Notes under the pieces: model-generated | Database searches by the model: none | What the model saw: the letters and a program-made list of their open reading frames with translations, nothing else | What the model was told of the DNA's origin: nothing | Shown: positions 57,186 to 64,000 of the stretch, piece by piece | Position numbering within the stretch: the first letter of the stretch is position 1 | How the letters are laid out: every line of letters begins with the position of its first letter | Made by a program: the position numbers and the translations under genes | Assembly: GCF_026230105.1 (NCBI RefSeq) | Contig: NC_079484.1 | Span: forward strand, 8,695,805 to 8,759,804 | From: Diorhabda sublineata | Taxonomy: Eukaryota; Arthropoda; Insecta; Coleoptera; Chrysomelidae | Direction: 5' to 3' | Length of the DNA stretch: 64,000 nucleotides

Positions 57186-58499
57186 GAAAACTCCTGGCGC
57201 CGACAGCTTTCTCATACCCAAAAAAGATATAAATCACGCGATATATTGAAAACTTATTGTCCTAGCCATCTCGCGTACCACTTCTCAATACGATATCGTA
57301 GATTTTTTACGTTATCCTCCGTGATAGCGGTTTTCGAAGCACCTGGATGTGGTTCTTCAAAAATCTCCAATCGATACTACTCTCTTTCCATTTTTCAAAA
57401 ATTTCCGTTGCCACACTCAAAATAAAAAAATCTCTTTCGCCTGAAATGGTGGTGAAAGTGTTACGTGGCATCTTAGGAAGCAGATTTGACATAATGGATC
57501 AATTCTGAGGAAAGAAAATAAATGAGACTATTATTTTAAACTAATTTCTCACCAAAAACTCAAAAAACCCAATAAGACAACTACTTTGATATCAGAAAAA
57601 CCTCGAATTGATGCCTTCTGTTTCAAAATTCGAATTAAAGACAAGACTTGTTTCATTTGAACTCATGAAATCTCATTATTAATGTTTTCTGTCACAATAA
57701 TTAATTTATAAATAAACAATAGTCTCATCTAGAAAAATTTAGATTTCCAACTCATAATCTTTTACGTACGCTCATGTTCGACCGTTTTAATCTTACTGGC
57801 CATGCTAGGCGTTCCGAAGTCTTTTTGTGAACCTCCGAGCGTTTCCTTTAACATGCTTTTATTGCAGAAGAAAACAAGAAAAGCATTTTGGACGACGAAG
57901 TGAAAAAGCTAAATTTTCAATGACGCTCTCTTTCTGATTGATTGTCGTTTAGAAATGGAATAAGAACTACTTCTGAGTGAATATTTTTAAGTAAGAATAC
58001 AATACTAAGATGTGATCAGAATTATATGAAGTTTGATGTTTTTTAAAAAACGCGAAATTATTTTAAAAAGAAAGTAAATGAAATTCGAATCAATTTTATT
58101 TAAAGTATTGCTCAATTATGGCCTTCTTAATGTCAGGAATGCTGTCATATTTTTTTATGAGGAAAAGCCACTAGTCAGTGGATAGACAAGTCTTCGATTC
58201 AACAGTAACTGTAAAGAAAACTGATGATATTCACCTTCATTCTCTGAAGGCGTTAATTTGGTTATCGAAACGCGCGTAAAACATAGTGTGAGTATTGGTG
58301 TAGTGGTGATGTAAACAGTGTGTTTTGAAGTATCTCAGGATAGGAAATTTGTATTAACATGAATTGTTACTATTCTATTCTAATAATTAGGTATTTATTC
58401 AACATTTTTCGAAAGACAACCAGATTTTGAAAAATCGCCTTTTAGCGTGCTCGCTACTAGTTCGTATAAATCGAAATTAGGTTCGTTCCAACTCGTCAA
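57186..58499. other. AT-rich DNA, one unassigned ORF
   Basis: Minus-strand 57307-57492 (61 codons, MSNLLPKMPRNTFTTISGER start) has a protein-like composition and lies just upstream of the BESS gene on the same strand, but it shows no MADF motif and could be chance. The rest shows nothing recognisable. Confidence 0.35.
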
Positions 58500-58961
58500 A
58501 AAACCGTCCTTGGTACAGTGAGGAACCACCAAAAATTTTTAAAACTTGATGAAATCTTTATTGGAATAGACAGAACGATCAGTATGATTTAATTTTTGAA
58601 GATGATTTCCTGCAAATACTGGCTGCGGCTTCCCTTTAGATAGCCCATGCGTAAGATCTAATTTTGGCACACTCTCTCCAACATATCGGCTGGTACTTCA
58701 CGAATTAATACTTCAATATTAGCTTCCAGTGAGTCAATCATTGCTGGTTTATTCCTATAGACTTTAGCATTAATATGGCCCCACAAGAAAAAGTTCAAAG
58801 GCGTTAAATCTAAGCGACCAATCGTCAATCATTACACCGTCGCTATTCACAGTAACGTTCCGGCCATCGTCGCTTTTGAAGAAGTACGACCCGATGATGC
58901 CACCTGCCCATAATCCACACCAAACAGTGACTTTTTCGGAATGCATTGGTAGGCCTTGCAA
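58500..58961 (-). pseudogene. DUF4817-type mariner-superfamily transposase, deleted in the middle
   Basis: Minus strand: LHSEK-type PMHSEKVTVWCGLWAGG, IIGSYFFKSDDGRNVTVNS (58955-58830), the segment after the first catalytic Asp. It is then joined, with a frame shift, to DLTPLNFFLWGHINAKVYRN, IDSLEANIEVLIREVPADML (58790-58640), the third-acid region and C-terminus. About 60 residues containing the second Asp are missing. A GTACAGTGAGGAACC word near 58513 may mark the terminus. Confidence 0.8.
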
Positions 58962-59014
58962 TGCTTCTGGCTGATAACAGTGTTACCAAAAAGATACCAG
59001 CAAAAAATCACTCT

Positions 59015-59340
59015 TTACGAACGATCCCGTTTTGTGTTCCAACCGACTAAGGTATCATTTGTGAAGTTTTGGGACAGTCTTCTCAATACTTGGAGTGAAA
59101 ATAGGCTAGGTACATTATTCTTCGGAGCTTCTGATGAAACGTTGTCTCCAGTATCTTCTAAAACAATATTTTGCGGATCTAAAGGCGCAATCGGTTCTGG
59201 TAAATCTTCGGGGACAGGTCGTATACCAGACATTAAATTTGGATACTCGATCTTGTTGTTTCCTTTCTTAGAATAACTTTCAATTTTTGTTGGACAAAAA
59301 TAGCAATCGTCAAAATGGTCAGTAGGTTTCCGTCATACCA
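59015..59340 (-). pseudogene. Relic of an uncharacterised cysteine-pair (CYFC) protein family
   Basis: Minus strand, with one frameshift and one stop: TIPMV, a TGA where the family has Trp, RKPTDHFDDCYFCPTKIES, then NKIEYPNLMSGIRPVPEDLP (59340-59200), and an acidic linker to NDTLVGWN (59040). I recall many copies in invertebrate genomes of hypothetical proteins with the order WREPTDH..DCYFC...YPN..S.IRPVPH...PxP, often repeated and poorly annotated. The function is unknown; the C-x2-C pair may help bind a metal. The open portion is 59015-59233. Upstream decay continues to about 59660. The adjacent transposase relic may or may not be part of the same unit. Confidence 0.5.
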
Positions 59341-59660
59341 TTGGAATTGTCAAAAGCATGCTTTCTTTCTTTCCAATCATCCACTGCACCAATGACACGC
59401 TACAACTTAGACAGCACGCGTGGGGCCCACTGTCTCCAATTAAAGTACCAAAATATTTGAAATGGGATTTTTCAACATTTTCGGAAAAGGGCCTGGCTTG
59501 CGATTTCACCATAAATTCTCCACAAATATATCAAAATTTGTCAGGAGAAATTTTGCAACTGCGGTGCGTTTGACTCGACATTTTCGTCTGTATATCACTT
59601 TTTGCACTATGAACAGAGAACGACTTACTATGAAACTCGACTCGAATACTAATTTTTAAT
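59341..59660 (-). pseudogene. Probable N-terminal decay of the cysteine-pair protein relic
   Basis: Minus-strand frames DDWKERKHAF (about 59370), and further upstream FLLTNFDIFVENLW and KPGPFPKMLKNPISN, run toward the CYFC block in roughly the expected order but with several frameshifts. Plus-strand open frames here are their shadows. Confidence 0.3.
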
Positions 59661-61136
59661 GTTATTTTTATTATTCTGAATAAAACAGTTCAGGTATTTT
59701 TTCAACCATAAAATTTACCGATATTAACCGCCCCTTTATAAAATTTCCTACCTGCTAATGCAAACAGGGATAATTAGGCTATTGAAAAGTGGTACGTGTT
59801 AGGACTTAATAAATATTTTTTCTATTATTGGACGGGTATTTCCATTTTAAAAATAAAGGTCTCGCCTGTGTTACGAAATCTTATAAGCTATTGTAATTTT
59901 CTAATCGATCCCGTATTATTATTCCCTTTATTTTTTTTTTACAGTGTGTTATTGTTACTTTGTTGTTACTAAGAAATTTTACATTTATTGTTCCATAAAT
60001 TGTTCTACCTCCGAAATAATCAAACATATCATACCTCTATAATTTTTTTATTCTTTTTTTGTCTTACTATTTTCATTACTCACTTCATCGAAATTAATTT
60101 TTATTTTTTCCACACACATTTCCTTTGTTTTTCCTATAGCTTTACTTTAAACTCTAGGACTAATTTAGTCCTGCAAGGTTAATTTTTTTTTGTTTACACC
60201 ATCTCGAAAAGGGTATTTAGTTTTATCTCCAATTTAAATTCTCAAAAATCATACATATATAATGAAATTAACGAAGAAAGCGAATCGATTAACATTTAGT
60301 ACACATTTCATATACCGGTTTTTCCTGTAGGGATTAAAACCAGTACTTGAACTTGTGTTCTATTTACGTTACAGACTGAAACTTTATCCAGTCATTCACC
60401 TACGCCACTTCGCTCTTGACGATATGTGAAATTTTCTAGGCAAAATCACTTTTAGCTTCCCAAATAGAAGTATGTGTGTATTTAACCGAAGATTAAACGT
60501 TTCATTTTAATTTTGTTACTAAGAATAGGTTCAAAGAGAAGGATGTAGCTTGAGTTATTTTAGTAAAATTTATTCTTTATATGTAAACAATTCCGATGAT
60601 TATAAACCTTCTTCATTTATTTTTAAATTTATAGCTTTCAAACCAGATATACTATGTAAACGATATAGTCCGGAAGCCACAAACCTCAGTGATCAACTTG
60701 AGGGCTCGTGTAAACTGAAACGGAAGCTACGCGAAGACGGTTGCGATGGAAGTAGCCAACAAGATATACAAACCCCAACACGACCAGATCCTATTTTTCA
60801 AATATAGTGTTAACTCTAAGTCACGACGTATTTTTAAATTTTACTGTCAAAACCAAGGTTACTAAATAGAAAATAAAATAGCTTCCTTGTCATGGTACTT
60901 CTAAATATTGGAGGATCGAATATAGAGGAGAACATGTCTTCAGTATTCACACCTGAATTTTTTAACTCTGCACTCATATACAATAATCCAGTCGTTGTTT
61001 TCATCTCCTAAGTATCTATATGGGCTAAGAAATATTGAGAAAAATTATACTTGTTTTTTAATTAATCAATTTCTTCATTTGTATAATGAACAATGATCGA
61101 TGATTTCTTCACTTATTATTATTATTATTTTTTGTA
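59661..61136. other. AT-rich DNA, no recognised gene
   Basis: The frame at 60550-60807 (+, 85 codons) becomes charged toward its C-terminus (LKRKLREDGCDGSSQQDIQT) and is slightly gene-like, but unassigned. An ATT triplet run lies near 61113-61130. Confidence 0.4.
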
Positions 61137-61410
61137 TTATATATTAATAACACAAAAAGTTTCGACTCGCTTCTGATTTCTCCTACTTTTCCTTTCGGTC
61201 CTGGTAAATGGAGAACAATATTTCTTGAAACTCGAAACTTTTGGTTCTTCTGAGGTGGATTGTAAATCATATTTTACTGGACAAAAACTATCTTCCAGAT
61301 TATCATCATTGATTATAACGCAATTTTCATCTTCTAAATTCGACTCAACAGACAGGAAAGACTCATTGTCCGATTCCACTTCCTTCCGTCGCTTTTCTTC
61401 TAGACCTGGA
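61137..61410 (-). CDS. Possible terminal exon of an acidic Ser-rich protein
   Basis: A minus-strand open frame extends through an acceptor-like TTACTTCAACTCCAG (about 61407) into EKRRKEVESDNESFLSVESN, an acidic Ser/Asp/Glu stretch, and ends in a basic tail with CSPFTRTERKSRRNQKR, closing at 61137. Alternating acidic and basic low-complexity sequence like this is common in nuclear proteins and transposase accessory proteins. No domain is recognisable and no partner exon was found. Confidence 0.25.
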
Positions 61411-62018
61411 GTTGAAGTAAACTATTTTTTCTCCATACTAGTTCACACCTAAAGTGCAGGAACTTTCAAAGCTATTGCGCGATTAATGTTCATAAAAAAT
61501 TGATGCTAGTGTCGGATCCGATCCCAACCTTAACTTAGAAAGGTTAATAACTTAGTTGACATTATTGGTGTATATGTTACCGGCAAATCATTTAATTCAG
61601 GTATACTATAAAATGCCGTGTCTTTTTAGGCGAAGTATGGAATCGAGCATTCATTCCATGGTCCGACTAGGCATTCTATGAAATGTCTAGGCATTACATT
61701 CCGGAGTGAACTTAGATCATGCATATAATATTCATATTATCTACTTGAGTTTGTATTGAAAGATACTTTATTTATCTTCTGACGATTGACGTGCCGAGTG
61801 AAGATTACAACTGATAAGTAATTGTACGTACTGTTATTATAACAATGAATGCAGAACGCAACTATTGAAAAATTATAACACATTATACACAGAGTTATAA
61901 AAATTTTCAGTCAAATTATTGATATAAATTATTAACAGTCGTTTTAATGTAAAGAGATATATTACTAAAATCAATCTTCGCTGCATATCCACCTATTGAA
62001 CTTTATGTTTGACGAAGA

Positions 62019-62036
62019 TAGGTTAGGTTAGGTTAG
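62019..62036 (+). repeat. TTAGG tract, about 3.5 units
   Basis: TAGGTTAGGTTAGGTTAG in the spacer between the inner inverted repeats of the nested foldback element. Confidence 0.9.
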
Positions 62037-62510
62037 TTATATTAACTATTGACTATATGGATATGAAACATATATCCATATATCAGTTGTAAACTTCACT
62101 GGTCACGTCAATCGTCAGAAGATAAATGAAGTATTTTTTAATACAAACTCACGTAGTTAATATGAATATTCTATATGTTACTGTGAATGTCCGAAATGCT
62201 ATGTTAAGATACTCTGGTGCCTCCATCTAGCAAGGCAGTTGGCGAATGACCGTTATTTATCCTTTTCATGACGATTTCGGTCATTCACTAGTGACTGTTA
62301 TCATAAACCACGACGACTTGGTCAATGTTCATTATGACCGAAATTGTGATGCCTGCCTGATTGATATAGAGAAATAATGATGTGTGGAAACAGAAGTTCT
62401 GTGCCAGTATATGACTAATGAAGTCACAAATTGTTACAATAAATAGAATCATAAATAGATGCAAATTATTTATTAATCGAATTCATTAAAACATTGTATA
62501 CTATACCTAG

Positions 62511-62557
62511 TATAGGTAGGTAAGTTAGGTTAGGTTAAGTTAGGTTAGGTTAGGTTA
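62511..62557 (+). repeat. TTAGG-type tract, about nine units with variants
   Basis: TATAGGTAGGTAAG then TTAGG units with two TTAAG variants, ending TTAGGTTAAAC. It lies in the right-hand spacer of the nested foldback element. Confidence 0.9.
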
Positions 62558-63045
62558 AACAAACATAACCTCTTCGTTACATGCGTTAAAACAAAATAGC
62601 GCAGCGACGCATTGATAATTGATGATCAGTGAGTGAAGCAGCGTATATTAAAGAGAGAATAGTATATTTGACGTTCTCGCTTTTCGAACAAACACTGGCG
62701 TTTGTTAACATTCACACAAATTGTAAATCGCCGAATCAAAGGTTCACAGTATCTCCTCCGTGGATGTTAACATTCACCGGTGTATGTCCATTTCAAGTAT
62801 AAATTAAGAACAGTTTTCGAGTTATACCATCGAAATTGGTGATTGTCGACATACACTGGTGCATCTTAACATTCACTAATATTGGACATTCACAGTAGCA
62901 TATACATGACCTAAGTTCACTCAGGAATTTTATGTAATGCCTAGAAATTTCATAGAATGCCGTGTCGAATGCTCGATTCCATACTTCGCCTAAAAAGACC
63001 CGGCATTTCATGGAATGCTTGATGATTACAGTTGCCGGTGACATA

Positions 63046-63656
63046 TATGTATTACTATAAAGAATGTATCATTATATGGAAGGCAAACTAAACCAATCAA
63101 AGGCAAGTGATTTCGACAATAAATCGAGTAACGTTATATCAAATTTTCACTGTATATCTATAAAGTCAATTCCATTGGTACAGCTTACCATAGCGCTTTG
63201 ATAAAATAGTGGTATTTCAATGAATCAAGTTACTTTTAATGATGGACGAACGAATCCAAACCGACTTTATTCATAATGAATTATGACGAAACTGATTTCA
63301 AATCGAATTGAAATAACAAAACTTAACGTTTGAGTTGATCGTTGGGGCGGAGCTGAACTATGCAGGCTCTTTACTGAATAGAAGCAACCTGCGCTGTGTG
63401 TTCTGGTATGTTTTTTTCGTAATTATTTACGTATACAATGCATAGTTTAAAATTTATGGAGAAGACTTGCATAGCGCATATGTGTGTTTGTTACTTCCAC
63501 ATATCAGTCATGGCAACAAACTACTCGAAAATGGTCTAGACGTAATCGGGTAAATCGGATTAAGTTGGTACGTTCAGGCCATAACTTTTGTCAGTCTATT
63601 TGCGATAAATTCAAAATGTAGTGAAAGAATTTTCATGCGGCTTTCATGAATATATA
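63046..63656. other. AT-rich DNA, no recognised gene
   Basis: Nothing supportable was found. Confidence 0.45.
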
Positions 63657-64000
63657 GAGTGATTCATAAGGAAGATATAGATGTACAATTTGTTGATGAT
63701 GGCACGTTGGAGATGATTGGTTTTCAATGGAATGCTACTCAGCTAATTTGAAAATTATTGCATGTTTATTTACATTAATTCAGAAATAATGATTTTGCAT
63801 TTTAGTTAACAAAGCTCGTAACAGTTTTAGTTATTTGTAAAAAATAATGTCGTCAAGGTGATGTTCATCATTTTGGATGCTTAAGTTTTTTCTCAAAATC
63901 TTCCGTCACACGAACGAATACCTCTTCGGGTAATACAGCAATTTCTTGAATGATTGCATTCTTCTACTCCTTGAAATTTCGTGGTTTGTTGTTGTCTGTA
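63657..64000 (-). pseudogene. DUF4817-type or related transposase C-terminus, cut by the window edge
   Basis: The minus strand enters from beyond 64000 with NKPRNFKE, a stop, KNAIIQEIAVLPEEVFVRVT and EDFEKKLKH (63995-63870), the helical C-terminal tail after the DDE domain in this transposase group. An AGAGTGATTCATAAGG word (63657-63672) about 200 bp downstream looks like the element's 3' end. The rest of the element must lie to the right. Confidence 0.6.

Larger units (their letters stand above)
61573..63045. mobile_element. Nested foldback element with two inverted-repeat pairs
   Basis: The outer ends TATATGTTACCGGCAA (61573) and its mirror TTGCCGGTGACATATA (ending 63045) are followed by matching arms to about 61730 and 62885, including TCTTTTTAGGCGAAGTATGG, AATCGAGCATTC, and TGAACTTAG mirrored in the right arm. 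The inner part of the left arm (61705-61830) is mirrored again at 62083-62175 at about 90 percent identity. TTAACATTCAC is repeated directly at about 62704, 62766 and 62866. Motifs related to GGCATTCTATGAAAT recur in both arms and could be transposase-binding repeats. No transposase. Two TTAGG tracts lie in the spacers. Confidence 0.75.

Noticed and set aside
62511..62557. TTAGG-like tract as the target site of a telomere-specific LINE (SART/TRAS type)
   Set aside because: No LINE sequence or poly(A) junction abuts the tract; it lies within foldback-element spacer DNA.
1..64000. CRISPR array, prophage, operon or bacterial gene cluster
   Set aside because: There are no regularly spaced repeats with unique spacers, no Shine-Dalgarno-led gene series and no long prokaryotic ORFs; all signals are eukaryotic transposons.

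Overview
This window is AT-rich eukaryotic DNA with almost no open coding capacity. It looks like insect DNA. The evidence is short TTAGG tracts (the common insect telomere unit), many Tc1/mariner relics, CR1/Jockey-like and RTE-like LINEs, a Ty3/gypsy integrase, a PIF/Harbinger-like element with a BESS-domain protein, a Crypton-like recombinase, and MITEs. A beetle is plausible but the sequence does not prove it. I found no convincing multi-exon host gene. It reads as a gene-poor intergenic or intronic region in which old transposons have decayed and nested. Nearly every recognisable protein similarity is broken by stops, frameshifts or internal deletions. Family calls are from memory of conserved motifs; no database was searched. 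Layout: 1.0-2.1 kb, gypsy integrase relic (-). 5.6-6.0 kb, Crypton-like recombinase N-terminus (-). 7.9-8.5 kb, a palindromic repeat. 11.2-12.1 kb, a LINE reverse transcriptase (+). 13.1-13.3 kb, a promoter-like block. 14.5-15.0 kb, a diverged tandem repeat. 18.5-21.2 kb, Tc1/mariner relics, a long TA microsatellite and a ribozyme-like motif. 23.7-26.8 kb, mariner, DUF4817-type and Tc1-like relics. 27.0-30.6 kb, LINE fragments in both orientations, followed by a tRNA-Val-like Pol III unit. 32.1-34.2 kb, mariner pieces and an RTE-like LINE. 34.4-34.9 kb, a well-bounded solo LTR. 35.5-43.9 kb, five more Tc1/mariner relics and a 163-bp MITE flanked by TAA. 46.9-47.3 kb, a LINE C-terminus. 48.0-48.8 kb and 50.2-51.5 kb, long-inverted-repeat elements. 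52.3-55.9 kb, mariner and Tc1 pieces, partly chimeric. 55.9-57.2 kb, the Harbinger-like element carrying the longest ORF (142 aa). 58.5-59.7 kb, a transposase relic beside a relic of a cysteine-pair protein family. 61.6-63.0 kb, a nested foldback element. 63.66-64.0 kb, a transposase C-terminus cut by the window edge. The most interesting pattern is that all four TTAGG tracts of three or more units lie in the interior spacers of the three long-inverted-repeat elements and nowhere else that I saw. Other points of note are the deletion-derivative habit of the mariner copies, a solo LTR with exact 4-bp duplications, a Tc1-like copy with Asp at the third catalytic position, and a degraded hammerhead-like motif.
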